Assembly (NCBI RefSeq): GCF_007641235.1
Contig: NZ_CP038157.1
Coordinates: forward strand, 868,001 to 932,000
From: Corynebacterium sanguinis
GTDB lineage: Bacteria > Actinomycetota > Actinomycetes > Mycobacteriales > Mycobacteriaceae
Direction of reading: 5' to 3'
Length of the DNA: 64,000 bases
Positions within the stretch are counted from its first letter, which is position 1. Each line of letters opens with the position of its first letter. This document shows, in pieces, positions 34,345 to 43,386 of the stretch. The translations under genes were made by a program, and so were the position numbers. The notes below the pieces were generated by a model. The model was given only the letters and a program-made list of their open reading frames with translations. It did no database searches and was not told where the DNA came from.

Positions 34345-34802
34345 GTCTGGCTCCTGTCTGTGTTTGTGGACAAAATCTTTTGCCCACTTGCCAGGCTACC
34401 GAAAAACCGCAGGTGAAAGCGGTTGTTCTCAATGGCTGCCCCAGCCCGAAAACCTGTGGATAAGCGCCCATCGCGCACTCGCTTCAGGGCAGTTAGCTGC
34501 TTTTCAACGCTCTGTCAAACCAGCAGGTGGACGGGGTTATCCACTATTACCGCACTCCCGTAGCACGGTGAATATAAAACGTTTAACGTGCGCGTTTGGG
34601 AAGAAACCGCAGGATAGGCTGCGGTCTATCCACACGTTGTCCACAGGTGTTGTGCCTAGGTGTGGATCCCGACCCGTCCGACGGGTAGTTTGTGCACAGA
34701 CCCTGTGGATAACTAAATGTCTGGGCCCGAACGCGGTCAGGGGCGTCGGAGGCGGCCTGTAAGATCAGGGCCGGTTCAACCAAACGGTAGGGAAGGTGCG
34801 CG
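34345..34802. promoter_or_regulatory. Intergenic region with a DnaA-box cluster upstream of dnaB
   Basis: 458 bp without a gene. Perfect DnaA boxes (TTATCCACA, minus strand) are at 34455-34463 and 34704-34712. One-mismatch boxes are at 34365-34373, 34537-34545, 34626-34634 and 34637-34645, and a two-mismatch box at 34661-34669. An AT-rich stretch (AATATAAAACGTTTAA) lies at 34571-34586 and a small palindrome, ACCCGTCCGACGGGT, at 34672-34686. Promoters for adh and dnaB must also lie here. Confidence 0.75.
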
Positions 34803-36293
34803 ATGGCAGCAGGTGACGGGGCCGCGAGCTTCGACGATGATTACGTGGTTCCCCCAGAGCCCGAAGACGATGTCGCGGATTCTTCCCGCAGCGGGTCAAG
34901 CCGTTACCGCGGCGGGTCGAACTTCAACCGCTCGCGCGATGACCTGCGCGAGTACCGTCAGCCGCCGCACGATGAGCGCGCCGAGCGCGGCGTGATCGGC
35001 GCGATGCTGCTCAGCCCCGACACCATCATCGAAGTCTCCAACGAGCTGCGGGCCGAGGACTTCTACTTCCCCTCCCACCAGCTGATTTTCAGCGCAATCC
35101 TGCAGCTCTTCTCAGGCGGCGCCAACGTCGACGTCCTCATTGTCGCGGGGCAGCTCGACAGGCTCAACCAGCTCGAGCGCGTCGGCGGCGCACCCTACCT
35201 GCACACCTTGATCTCCGAGGTGCCCACGGCGGCGAACGCCCGCTACTATGCCGAAATTGTCGCCGAGAAGTCGCTGCTGCGGCAGCTGGTCAACGCTGGT
35301 ACGAACGTCGTCCAGCTCGGCTACGAGGGCGAGGAGGGCATGGAGGTCGAAGCCCTCGTCGACCGCGCCCAGCAGGAGATCTTCAACGTGTCCCGCAAGG
35401 AAGCCTCCGCGGACTATCGCGTGCTCTCCGACCTGCTGAAGCCGACGATCGACGAGCTGACCTCGATCGCCAGCGGGGGCGGGCTGGAGCTGGGCGTGCC
35501 CACCGGCTTCATCGACCTCGACGAGCTGACCAACGGCTTGCACGGAGGGCAGATGGTGATCGTCGCCGCGCGCCCCGGCGTGGGTAAGTCAACCCTGGCG
35601 CTGGACTTCATGCGTTCCTGCTCGATCAACCAGGGCAAGACGTCCGTGATCTTCTCTCTGGAGATGAGCGCCTCCGAGATAATCATGCGCATGCTGTCCG
35701 CGGAGACCGAAATCCCGCTGGCCGCCATGCGTTCCGGGCGGATGGAGGAAGCCCACTGGGAGAAGCTGACCACCCGGCTTTCCGAGATCCAGGATGCCCC
35801 GCTGTTTATCGACGACTCCCCGAACCTGACGATGATGGAGATCCGCACCAAAGCCCGCAAGTTGAAACAGCAGCACGGCCTTGACCTCGTCGTGCTGGAC
35901 TACCTGCAGCTGATGAGCTCCGGGCGCAAGGTGGAGTCGCGCCAGCAGGAGGTTTCAGAGTTCTCCCGACAGCTCAAGCTGCTAGCAAAAGAACTTGAGG
36001 TCCCCGTGATCGCGATCTCGCAGCTCAACCGCGGCCCGGAGGCGCGCACGGATAAGCGCCCCCAGCTCGCGGACCTGCGCGAATCTGGCTCGCTCGAGCA
36101 GGACGCGGACATGGTGTTCCTGCTCTACCGGCCCGACTCGCAATCGCCTGACGACGAGCGCCAGGGCGAAGCCGACATCATCGTGGCCAAGCACCGCGGC
36201 GGGCCGATTGCCACGATCACGGTGGCGCACCAGCTCCACTACTCCAGGTTCGTCAACATGGCCTCGGGCGTGGTGGGGTCATCGGGCTACTAA
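34803..36293 (+). CDS. dnaB: Replicative DNA helicase
   Basis: 496 residues. A 55-residue low-complexity N-terminal extension (Ser/Arg/Asp-rich) precedes the DnaB N-terminal domain (PPHDERAERGVIGAMLLSPDTI). The RecA-like motor has Walker A AARPGVGKSTLALDFM near 257, Walker B LVVLDYLQLM, the ISQLNRGPE segment and LRESGSLEQDADMVFLLYRP with the arginine finger. It unwinds DNA at the fork as a hexamer. No intein is present, unlike in some mycobacterial dnaB genes. Confidence 0.96.
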   Translation: MAAGDGAASFDDDYVVPPEPEDDVADSSRSGSSRYRGGSNFNRSRDDLREYRQPPHDERAERGVIGAMLLSPDTIIEVSNELRAEDFYFPSHQLIFSAILQLFSGGANVDVLIVAGQLDRLNQLERVGGAPYLHTLISEVPTAANARYYAEIVAEKSLLRQLVNAGTNVVQLGYEGEEGMEVEALVDRAQQEIFNVSRKEASADYRVLSDLLKPTIDELTSIASGGGLELGVPTGFIDLDELTNGLHGGQMVIVAARPGVGKSTLALDFMRSCSINQGKTSVIFSLEMSASEIIMRMLSAETEIPLAAMRSGRMEEAHWEKLTTRLSEIQDAPLFIDDSPNLTMMEIRTKARKLKQQHGLDLVVLDYLQLMSSGRKVESRQQEVSEFSRQLKLLAKELEVPVIAISQLNRGPEARTDKRPQLADLRESGSLEQDADMVFLLYRPDSQSPDDERQGEADIIVAKHRGGPIATITVAHQLHYSRFVNMASGVVGSSGY

Positions 36294-36389
36294 GCAAAGG
36301 CTAACCTGCGGTGACAGGGGCGGGGAACTGGATTATTCTCGGAGTCCTACAAGTGTTCTACAAGAAGAACTCACGCGAAGGAGAAAGCA

Positions 36390-36581
36390 ATGACTGTGCG
36401 CCGCATCAACGCCTCCGAACCGTGCGCGCGCACGGTCGCTAGCCTCGACGACGCCATCACGGTGGCCGACACCGGCAACTCCACGGTGCTCTACAACTTG
36501 CCCCGTGACATCGACGCGCTCGATGAGGCCGTGCCGAGCCGCCGTGGCCTGGGCAAGCGTCTCAAGGGCCTGTTCAGCTAG
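36390..36581 (+). CDS. Small hypothetical protein
   Basis: 63 residues with a good ribosome binding site (AAGGAGAAAG) before ATG 36390. MTVRRINASEPCARTVASLDDAITVADTG suggests a compact alpha/beta start, and the tail RRGLGKRLKGLFS is a basic amphipathic helix that could contact membrane or nucleic acid. No family is recognised. The stop shares CTAG with the convergent MFS gene. Confidence 0.65.
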   Translation: MTVRRINASEPCARTVASLDDAITVADTGNSTVLYNLPRDIDALDEAVPSRRGLGKRLKGLFS

Positions 36582-37912
36582 TTCAACGCTCGGCCGCGCT
36601 GCTCCGGCAGCGTAAAAGCCGCGACGCACGCGATCGCAAACGCCGCCGCGAACACGCTGAACACCGCGATCGGCCCGCGGAAATCTAAAAGCAGCGGAAC
36701 GATCAGGGGGGCAATGATCGAACCGATGCGCCCGAAGGCGGCGCCTGCGCCGGTGCCCGTGGCGCGTACCGCCGTGGGGTAGAGCTCCGGGCCGATGGCG
36801 TAGAGCGCGCCCCAAGCGCCGAGGTTGAAGAACGATAGCATGCAGCCGGCGGCGATGATCTGCCACTCGGCTGATGCGAGCCCGTAGAGCACCGCCGAGA
36901 CCGCCGAGCCTGCAAGGAACCCTGCCAGCGTTTTGCGTCGTCCCCACACTTCGATCAGCCAGGCAGCGGCAGCGTAGCCGGGTAGCTGGGCGATGGTGAT
37001 GATCAGCGTGAAGGTGAAGGATTTCACTAGGGTGAAGCCCTGCGCTACCAGGAGCGAGGGGATCCAGATGAACGCGCCGTAGTAGGCGAGCGAGACGCAG
37101 AACCAGACGATCCAGAACGACAGGGTGCGCCCGCGCAGCGTCGGGCCCCAGATCCCACCGTGCACCGTCTCCGGGGCGGTGGCGGGCGCGGTGTCGTAGT
37201 GTTCGGGCGTGGTCTGCGCTTCGAAAGACTGAACGGTAGCTTCCGCCTCGTCGTGGCGACCGCGCGACTCGAGGAACCGGACGGACTCTGGCAGGCCCAG
37301 GCGCACGACGATGGCGTAGACCGCGGGGACCGCGCCCAAGGCGAGGCCCCAGCGCCAGCCGTCTTCCCCGCGGGCGACGACGAAGGTGCCGATGATCGCT
37401 GCGGCGATCCAGCCCACGGCCCAGAAGGCCTCGAGCAACACCACCATGCGTCCGCGCACGCGCCGCGGTGAGAACTCGCTGACCAGCGTCGAGGCCACGG
37501 GCAGTTCCCCGCCGAGGCCGAGCCCGACAACGAAGCGCAACACCATAAGCACGCCCACCGATGTGGCGAGGGCGGACGCACCCGTAGCGATGCCGTAGAT
37601 GAGCAGGGTTGCGGCGAAAACTTGGCGACGCCCAAACTTGTCAGCGAGCAGGCCCCCGAGGGTGGCACCGATGGCCATCCCGATGAAGCCGATGGACGCG
37701 ATCCACGACGTCGTGGTCCTGTCTAGGTCCCAGTGCACGGCAAGTGCTGCGATGATGAAGGAAACTAACCCGATGTCCATCGCGTCGAGCGCCCAGCCGA
37801 TGCCGGATCCGAACAGCAGGCGTCGGTGCTTTGGCGTGACGGGCAGGCGGTCGAGCCGCTCAGCGCGCGTCACGTCGGCCGGGGTAGCGTGGTCTGGGGT
37901 CGTTGAACTCAC
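36578..37912 (-). CDS. MFS transporter, sugar/metabolite:proton symporter type
   Basis: 444 residues with a hydrophilic N-terminus and 12 helices. LFGSGIGWALDAMDIGLVSFIIAAL is the helix-1 motif with the charged Asp pair typical of the MHS/SP group; LGGLLADKFGRRQVF is motif A; VGLGLGGELPVASTLVSEFSPRRVRGRMVVLLEAFWAVG is the helix 4-5 signature; LPESVRFLESRGR is the PESPRWL-type sugar-porter motif. An uptake system for an organic acid or sugar is the likely role; the substrate is unknown. Confidence 0.88.
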   Translation of the reverse strand: MSSTTPDHATPADVTRAERLDRLPVTPKHRRLLFGSGIGWALDAMDIGLVSFIIAALAVHWDLDRTTTSWIASIGFIGMAIGATLGGLLADKFGRRQVFAATLLIYGIATGASALATSVGVLMVLRFVVGLGLGGELPVASTLVSEFSPRRVRGRMVVLLEAFWAVGWIAAAIIGTFVVARGEDGWRWGLALGAVPAVYAIVVRLGLPESVRFLESRGRHDEAEATVQSFEAQTTPEHYDTAPATAPETVHGGIWGPTLRGRTLSFWIVWFCVSLAYYGAFIWIPSLLVAQGFTLVKSFTFTLIITIAQLPGYAAAAWLIEVWGRRKTLAGFLAGSAVSAVLYGLASAEWQIIAAGCMLSFFNLGAWGALYAIGPELYPTAVRATGTGAGAAFGRIGSIIAPLIVPLLLDFRGPIAVFSVFAAAFAIACVAAFTLPEQRGRALN

Positions 37913-37981
37913 AGACGGTCATGCTACACGCGCACGGGGCAGTCCCTGAGTCTGTCGCTCACGCTTAAAGCCTGCCGGGCG

Positions 37982-40240
37982 CTACTTGACCGATACAGAG
38001 CGGAAGGTGCGCAAGCGCAGCGAGTTTGCCACGACGAACACGGAGGAAAACGCCATCGCGATTCCAGCGAGCATCGGGTTGAGGAACCCGGCCGCGGCGA
38101 CGGGGATGAGCACCACGTTGTAGGCGAACGCCCAGAAGAGGTTGCCCTTGATCGTGCCCAGTGTGCGCCGGGAAAGCCTGATGGCGTCGACGATGGCGAC
38201 GAGCGAGTCGTGCATGACGGTGATGTCGGAGGCCTCGATCGCCACGTCGGCCCCGGCGCCCATGGACAGGCCGAGGTCGGCTTGTGCGAGCGCCGCCGCG
38301 TCGTTGACGCCGTCGCCCACCATAGCCACGCGCCGTCCGGCGTCTTGGAGCTCCTTGACGGCGGTGACCTTGCCCTCTGGCATCACTCCGGCGGTCACGG
38401 AGCCGGGGGCGATGCCGACCTCCGCGGCCACGGCGCGGGCAGCGCCGGCGTTGTCACCGGTGAGCATGTGCGGCTCTAAGCCGAGCTCGCGCAACTGCGC
38501 GATCGCGGCGGCGGAGCTGGGCTTGACGGTGTCGCGCACCGAGATAATCCCGGCAATGTCCCCGTCAACCTCGACGACCACGGCGGTTGCCCCCGCTTCT
38601 TGCGCGGCGCGAAACGCCGGATCCAGGGTGCCCAGCGCGCTGGCGGGGCGTCCTACGCGCACGGTGCGGGCATCGATACGTGCGCTCACCCCGTACCCAG
38701 CCTCGTTGCTAAACGACGTCGCCACGGGCACGTTGCTGGCGGCGTCGACAATCGCGCGGGCGATGGGGTGCTCGGAGCCCGCCTCCACCGCCGCGGCGAG
38801 CGAGAGCACATCCGCTTCCTCCCACCCAGGTGCGGCGGTGACGCGGTCCAGCCCCATGTCGCCGGTGGTGATCGTGCCAGTTTTATCCAGCACGATGGTG
38901 TCCACCTGGCGGGTGGATTCCAACACCTCGGGGCCCTTGATCAGCAGGCCCAGCTGAGCACCGCGGCCGGTGCCGACGAGGATCGCCGTGGGCGTGGCCA
39001 GGCCGAGCGCGCAGGGGCAGGCGATGATGAGCACGGCCACCGCGGCGGTGAAGGCCTCCACCGTGTCGCGGCCGGCAACGAGGTGGACGATCAGCGAGAT
39101 CACGGCGATGGCGATGACCGTGGGTATGAAGACGCGCGAGATGCGATCAACGAGCCGCTCGACCGGGGCCTTGCCGGCCTGGGCGTCGGTGACAAGCTTG
39201 GCGATGTGCGCGAGCACCGTCTCCGAGCCGACGCGGGTCGCCTCGACGATGAGGCGCCCGGACGTGTTGACGGTGGCCCCGGTGACGGCGTCGCCCTCGG
39301 CGACCTCAACGGGGACGGATTCGCCGGTGAGCATGGATTCGTCCACGGCCGAGCGCCCGGAAATGACCCGGCCGTCCGTGGGAATCTTCTCGCCGGGCCG
39401 GACCACGAAGCGGTCGCCGACGGCGAGCTGGTCGGCGGGGATACGCACCTCAGCGCCGTCTTTGAGCACGGCCGCTTCCTTTGCGCCCATGCTCAGAAGG
39501 TCGCGCAGCGCCTGCGAGGACCGCCCCTTCGCCCTGACCTCGAACCACCGCCCGAGCAGGAGGAACGTGATGACAACGCAGACGGTCTCTAAGTAAATCT
39601 CGTCCATCGCCGAGTGCGCCTCGCCCGGAAGCAGGCTCATCTCCATGGTCATCCCGGGCTCGCCGGCGTTGCCGATGAAAAGCGCCCACACCGACCACAG
39701 GTACGCCGCCGAGGTGCCGAGCGTGATCAGCGTGTCCATTGTCGTCGTGCCGTGGCGCAGGTTGATCAGGGTGTTGCGGTGGAAGACCGCGCCACCTGCG
39801 AAAAACACCAGCGTTGTCGCGGCAAGCGCCGCCCACTGCCAGTTGAGAAACTGCCAGGCCGGGATCATGGAGACGAGCATCACCGGCAGCGAGATGATCG
39901 CGCACCAAATCACGGTAAACCGCAGCTGGGCCGCCGAGCGCTCGCGCGCGTCATCGCGGGCATCGCTTGACGACGCCCCCTCGACCTCATCGGAGCTCGC
40001 CTCGGCGCTCATCGCGAACGCGTCGTAGCCTGCGCCGCGGATGGTGCTGATCAGCGTCTCCGTATCGGCCTTGGAGGGGTCGAAGTCGACCGTGGCGGTT
40101 TCGGTGGAGTAGTTGACTGTCGCCTCGACGCCGTCGAGCTTGTTCAGCTTGCGCTGCACGCGCGAGGAGCACGACGTGCAGGTCATGCCTGTTACGCCGA
40201 GCTGGAGGTGCTCGAGGGCTGGGAGATTCGGGGCGGTCAT
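37982..40240 (-). CDS. copA: Copper-exporting P1B-type ATPase
   Basis: 752 residues from ATG 40240. The N-terminal heavy-metal domain has GMTCTSC at 18-24. Eight membrane helices are expected; the transport motif is CPC in [15 protein letters not shown] near 409. The phosphorylated Asp is in DKTGTI near 452, the HP motif in [10 protein letters not shown], and the hinge in [12 protein letters not shown]. The CPC and N/Y/M-S residues of the late helices ([28 protein letters not shown]) fit Cu(I) export. It is downstream of copZ with a CsoR-type operator between. Confidence 0.93.
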   Translation of the reverse strand: MTAPNLPALEHLQLGVTGMTCTSCSSRVQRKLNKLDGVEATVNYSTETATVDFDPSKADTETLISTIRGAGYDAFAMSAEASSDEVEGASSSDARDDARERSAAQLRFTVIWCAIISLPVMLVSMIPAWQFLNWQWAALAATTLVFFAGGAVFHRNTLINLRHGTTTMDTLITLGTSAAYLWSVWALFIGNAGEPGMTMEMSLLPGEAHSAMDEIYLETVCVVITFLLLGRWFEVRAKGRSSQALRDLLSMGAKEAAVLKDGAEVRIPADQLAVGDRFVVRPGEKIPTDGRVISGRSAVDESMLTGESVPVEVAEGDAVTGATVNTSGRLIVEATRVGSETVLAHIAKLVTDAQAGKAPVERLVDRISRVFIPTVIAIAVISLIVHLVAGRDTVEAFTAAVAVLIIACPCALGLATPTAILVGTGRGAQLGLLIKGPEVLESTRQVDTIVLDKTGTITTGDMGLDRVTAAPGWEEADVLSLAAAVEAGSEHPIARAIVDAASNVPVATSFSNEAGYGVSARIDARTVRVGRPASALGTLDPAFRAAQEAGATAVVVEVDGDIAGIISVRDTVKPSSAAAIAQLRELGLEPHMLTGDNAGAARAVAAEVGIAPGSVTAGVMPEGKVTAVKELQDAGRRVAMVGDGVNDAAALAQADLGLSMGAGADVAIEASDITVMHDSLVAIVDAIRLSRRTLGTIKGNLFWAFAYNVVLIPVAAAGFLNPMLAGIAMAFSSVFVVANSLRLRTFRSVSVK

Positions 40241-40252
40241 ACCACTTACCCT

Positions 40253-40269
40253 ATACCCCTGGGGGGTAT
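40253..40269. promoter_or_regulatory. CsoR-type copper operator
   Basis: ATACCCC (40253-40259), TGG, GGGGTAT (40263-40269) is a perfect 7-3-7 inverted repeat of the kind bound by the copper-sensing repressor CsoR. It lies 13 bp before the copA start and just past the copZ stop; csoR itself is not in the window. Confidence 0.75.
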
Positions 40270-40279
40270 GACTCAAGGA

Positions 40280-40480
40280 CTAGGCCAGCGAATACCCGGC
40301 CTCGTGCACGGCCTTGGAGATCTCCTCCGCAGAAAAACCCTCGCCCGTCACCTCGAGCACCCCGGTGGAGTGATCCACCGTGGCGCCGGTGACGCCGGCG
40401 ACCTCAAGCACTTCTTCCTTAACGCTGGCCTCGCAGTGGCCACAGGTCATTCCCTCTACGTTGAACTGGCGAACTGCCAT
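40280..40480 (-). CDS. copZ: Copper chaperone, heavy-metal-associated domain
   Basis: 66 residues from ATG 40480, with AAAGGG upstream. A single HMA fold: FNVEGMTCGHCEASVKEEVLEV with the Cu(I)-binding Cys-x2-Cys at 13-16, then VTGATVDHSTGVLEVTG and ISKAVHEAGYSLA. It carries copper to CopA in the cytoplasm. The gene precedes copA by 39 bp on the same strand. Confidence 0.92.
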   Translation of the reverse strand: MAVRQFNVEGMTCGHCEASVKEEVLEVAGVTGATVDHSTGVLEVTGEGFSAEEISKAVHEAGYSLA

Positions 40481-40619
40481 TGCTCTTAAACCCTTTCGCT
40501 GATCCTGCATCGGTGTTACGTGACTGCCATGGTAACCGGGAATACCGACGAGGTTGTTAGGGTTGGAACCAAGTGAACTGACACGTTCAGACAAACCAAC
40601 CTTTTAAGGAGACACTTTC

Positions 40620-40991
40620 ATGGCAACCATCGACGTCACCGAGGACACTTTCGAGCAGACCGTTTCCGCTGAGGGAACCGTTATCGTCGACGCGTGGGCG
40701 GAATGGTGCGGGCCCTGCAAGGCGTTCGCCCCGACCTTCGAGAAGGTCTCCGAGGCGCACCCGGACGCCACCTTTGCCAAGCTGGACACTGAGGCAAACC
40801 CGCAGATCGCGGCAGCGCTGGAGATCCAGGCGATCCCCACCCTGATGGCGTTTCGTGACGGCATCATGGTCTTCCGCCAGTCCGGTGCTCTGCCCCCGGC
40901 AGCGTTCGAGGACCTTGTCAGCCAGGTGCAGGCTCTTGATATGGACGAGGTCCGCCGCCAGATCGCCGAGCAGAACATCAATCAGGCGTAA
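40620..40991 (+). CDS. Thioredoxin
   Basis: 123 residues. The active site WAEWCGPCKAFAPTF (Cys30 and Cys33) and the cis-Pro loop IQAIPTLMAFRDG are intact. It is a cytoplasmic disulphide reductase, slightly longer than the 105-110 standard because of a charged helical tail (VQALDMDEVRRQIAEQNINQA). TTTAAGGAG precedes ATG. A terminator follows immediately. No thioredoxin reductase is nearby. Confidence 0.92.
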   Translation: MATIDVTEDTFEQTVSAEGTVIVDAWAEWCGPCKAFAPTFEKVSEAHPDATFAKLDTEANPQIAAALEIQAIPTLMAFRDGIMVFRQSGALPPAAFEDLVSQVQALDMDEVRRQIAEQNINQA

Positions 40992-41017
40992 CTGCCAAGC
41001 GGCCACCTGCAAGCCCG

Positions 41018-41054
41018 AGCGCACCCACCGACAACGTGGTGGGTGCGCTTTTTT
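41018..41054 (+). terminator. Terminator of the thioredoxin gene
   Basis: AGCGCACCCACC (41018-41029) pairs perfectly with GGTGGGTGCGCT (41038-41049), followed by a T run. Confidence 0.93.
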
Positions 41055-41100
41055 GCGTAGACTAGGACCCTGTTAGCTACCGATGAAAGGATTGATAGCC

Positions 41101-41895
41101 ATGGCAAACCCGTTCAGCAAGGGCTGGAAGTACTTGATGCAGTCCTTCGACACCAAGATTGATGAGAACGCGGATCCGAAGGTCCAGATCCAGCAGGCCG
41201 TCGAGGGTGCGAAGAAGCAGCACGCGGAGCTGAGCCAGCACGCGGCGAACATTATCGGCAACCGCAACCAGCTGCAGATGAAGCTTGAACGCCTGCTCAA
41301 ATCTCAGGAGGACCTGCAGCAGAAGGCGCGCACCGCGCTTCAGGCTGCGGACAAGGCATCCGCCGAGGGTGACGCCGAGAAGGCCCAGCAGTACAACGAC
41401 ACCGCGGAGGTCATCGCCTCCCAGCTGGTTTCCGTCGAGCAGGATCTGGAGCAGACGAAGCAGGCCCACGCCGCCGCCGAGCAGGCCGCGTCCGAGGCGC
41501 AGCAGAAGCAGAAGGAATCGGAGGCGCGGCTCCAGGAGCAGCTAGGACAGGTTTCGCAGCTTGAGTCGCAGCTGAACCAGGCGAAGATGCAGGAGCAGAC
41601 CGTCTCCGCCATGGATTCGATGAACCAGTTCGGCGGCAGCGATAACGTGCCGACGCTCGATGGGGTGCGCGACAAGATTGAGCGTCGTTACGCGGACGCG
41701 CTCGGCGCCCAGGAGCTGGCGAAGGGCTCCATGACGGATCGCGTCGCGGAAATCGAATCCGCCGGCAGCGACATCGCCGCCTCCAGCCGTCTCGCAGAAA
41801 TCCGCGCCTCTATGGGCACGCCGGAGATCGAGGCGCCAGCGGACGAAGTTGATGCCGATAAGGGCGACGTCGAAAAGGGCGACGAGCCGAAATAG
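41101..41895 (+). CDS. pspA: PspA/IM30 family envelope-stress protein
   Basis: 264 residues from ATG 41101, which has GAAAGGA about 9 bp upstream; the in-frame ATG at 41083 lies on that site. MANPFSKGWKYLMQSFDTKIDENADPKVQIQQAVEGAKKQHAEL is the amphipathic and first helix of PspA. A long coiled coil rich in Gln and Glu (60-190) follows. The C-terminal acidic tail (EAPADEVDADKGDVEKGDEPK) is a corynebacterial extra. PspA coats damaged inner membrane to prevent proton leak. Confidence 0.88.
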   Translation: MANPFSKGWKYLMQSFDTKIDENADPKVQIQQAVEGAKKQHAELSQHAANIIGNRNQLQMKLERLLKSQEDLQQKARTALQAADKASAEGDAEKAQQYNDTAEVIASQLVSVEQDLEQTKQAHAAAEQAASEAQQKQKESEARLQEQLGQVSQLESQLNQAKMQEQTVSAMDSMNQFGGSDNVPTLDGVRDKIERRYADALGAQELAKGSMTDRVAEIESAGSDIAASSRLAEIRASMGTPEIEAPADEVDADKGDVEKGDEPK

Positions 41896-41900
41896 AGCGA

Positions 41901-41943
41901 AAAGCGGGCCTGGCGGTGATTTCTTCCGTCAGACCCGCTTTTT
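41901..41943 (+). terminator. Terminator of pspA
   Basis: AAAGCGGGcCTGgCGG pairs with CCGtCAGaCCCGCTTT, followed by T. Confidence 0.88.
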
Positions 41944-41957
41944 CGTGCCCTAGTGCC

Positions 41958-43172
41958 CTAGCGGCGGTGAATGCTCAGCAGCACTCCGCGTATTCCGGAG
42001 TGAAAACCATCGCGCAGGTTGACGCGCTGGTGTTCGCTGAGCGTGTATTCGTGCAGGGTTTCGCACGCGAACTGCAGAAGTGGCCGGTCGATCTCGGGCG
42101 GCAGACCGCCGCCGGATAGGACGTGGGCTTTGTCGCGCTGCTCGGCGGAAGCGGCGTTGTCGTACCACCACGTCGCGTACTGTTGGCCCACCTCAAACGG
42201 CGTTTGGAACCCGGCGGACGTCCACACCTCCTCAGGGAGCGGGACGTAGCGCGACCGCAGCTTGCGACGTGGCGCCATCATCGACGGCTTCGGGGTGGGT
42301 TTCGGCGAGCTGCTCGCGACGTCGAGCGGCGACGGGCCGTCCGGCTGCCTGCGGCCACCGGGCTTGTTGGCCTCGTTGGTTGCCTCGACCTCGGCCTCGG
42401 AGGGCTCGTCGCAAGGGTCCGGTGCGGAGCGGTCGGTCGGCTCCTCGACTTCAGTGGCCGGCGTCTCCACCGGCTGTTCGACGGGTTTGGCCTGCTCTTC
42501 GGGCATCTCCTCGTCGTGTTGCAAGGGGTCTGGCGCGAATCCGGGGACGACCGTGGGGCCGAGGTCGCCGTCGATCGGCTCGGCGTCGTTAAGCGGGCGC
42601 TCACGGATGATGGGCGGCAACGGGCCCTCGAGGACCTGAAGCTGCATGGCGTCCGCGAAATCTTCGCGGGGATCGAGGATGGTTGTCGAGTCGCAGGAAT
42701 GGCGCAGCGCGGTCGACATCGAATCCCAGCCGAACCCGTAGAGGTGCACGCGGACACCGAAGCCCGTCGCTTCCTCCACCCCCGGGATCATGTCCGCGTC
42801 GCCCGAAAGCAGGACGAAGTCCGTGAACTGCTGGCGAGAAGCGTTGACGACGAGGTCTGCGACGAGGCGCGTGTCGACGCCCTTTTGCGTACGTCGCTCA
42901 CCCCACTCGATGAGCTGCCCGGTCCGCAGTTGCACGCCATCGCATGTGCGCAGAGCGCGCTGGTAGCGGTGCGGGCCCGAATCGGGGATGCCGTCGTACC
43001 AGTATTGGCGGTGAACTGGTTGGTGGAGCTGGTGCGAGATCATGCCACCGAGGGTGGCCACCACCTCCGGGAGGTCGATTTCTAACTGTGCGCGGGCGCC
43101 GATTTCCCACGAGTTGTAAAAGCTCGCGAGTAAATATGAAGTGTCGACGAACACGAGTGTGCGTTCAAGCAT
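41958..43172 (-). CDS. NYN-domain (PIN-like) putative ribonuclease
   Basis: 404 residues from ATG 43172, with AGGAG 2 bp upstream; an ATG at 43238 would add 22 residues. The NYN domain (1-165) has the acidic metal-binding residues in LVFVDTSYLLASFYN (Asp near 9), KGVDTRLVADLVVNA and FVLLSGDADMIPGVEEA. A disordered Pro/Glu/Thr-rich linker (200-305) joins it to a C-terminal helical domain (YVPLPEEVWTSAGFQTPFEVGQQYATWWYDNA). NYN proteins cut RNA; substrate unknown. Convergent with pspA. Confidence 0.82.
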   Translation of the reverse strand: MLERTLVFVDTSYLLASFYNSWEIGARAQLEIDLPEVVATLGGMISHQLHQPVHRQYWYDGIPDSGPHRYQRALRTCDGVQLRTGQLIEWGERRTQKGVDTRLVADLVVNASRQQFTDFVLLSGDADMIPGVEEATGFGVRVHLYGFGWDSMSTALRHSCDSTTILDPREDFADAMQLQVLEGPLPPIIRERPLNDAEPIDGDLGPTVVPGFAPDPLQHDEEMPEEQAKPVEQPVETPATEVEEPTDRSAPDPCDEPSEAEVEATNEANKPGGRRQPDGPSPLDVASSSPKPTPKPSMMAPRRKLRSRYVPLPEEVWTSAGFQTPFEVGQQYATWWYDNAASAEQRDKAHVLSGGGLPPEIDRPLLQFACETLHEYTLSEHQRVNLRDGFHSGIRGVLLSIHRR

Positions 43173-43342
43173 GGCTCCTAAATTCTGAATCTTTGGTTCT
43201 AAATCTGTATTTGTCCACTCCCAGTGTGCCTTATCCATGTCCCACTAGTCACGGCGCATGCCGTGAACTGGGCGGATGTGGAATTTGCAGCTGGTTGTAC
43301 CTTCTCAACGAATAACCGAGCGGATTCGTTCCAACGCGGTAT

Positions 43343-43366
43343 GGTTAGTTAGTCAACTAACTAACC
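43343..43366. promoter_or_regulatory. Palindromic operator of the GntR gene
   Basis: GGTTAGTTAGT (43343-43353), CA, ACTAACTAACC (43356-43366) is a perfect 11-2-11 palindrome, 20 bp upstream of the GTG of the regulator. Such (A)GTTAGTT-type sites are typical of autoregulated YtrA-subfamily GntR proteins. Confidence 0.75.
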
Positions 43367-43386
43367 TTGGGCGAAGCGAGGTGCTT

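Noticed and set aside
33019..34416. 465-codon plus-strand frame opposite adh and the ATPase gene
   Set aside because: Antisense shadow; low-complexity Val/Gly/Arg/Asp product.
34345..34802. Chromosomal origin oriC
   Set aside because: DnaA boxes cluster here, but dnaA, dnaN and recF, the usual corynebacterial neighbours, are absent; kept as a DnaA-box region only.
43276..43386. Longer start for the GntR regulator at 43276
   Set aside because: It would run through the palindromic operator and gives a non-GntR N-terminus; GTG 43387 has a ribosome site and proper domain start.
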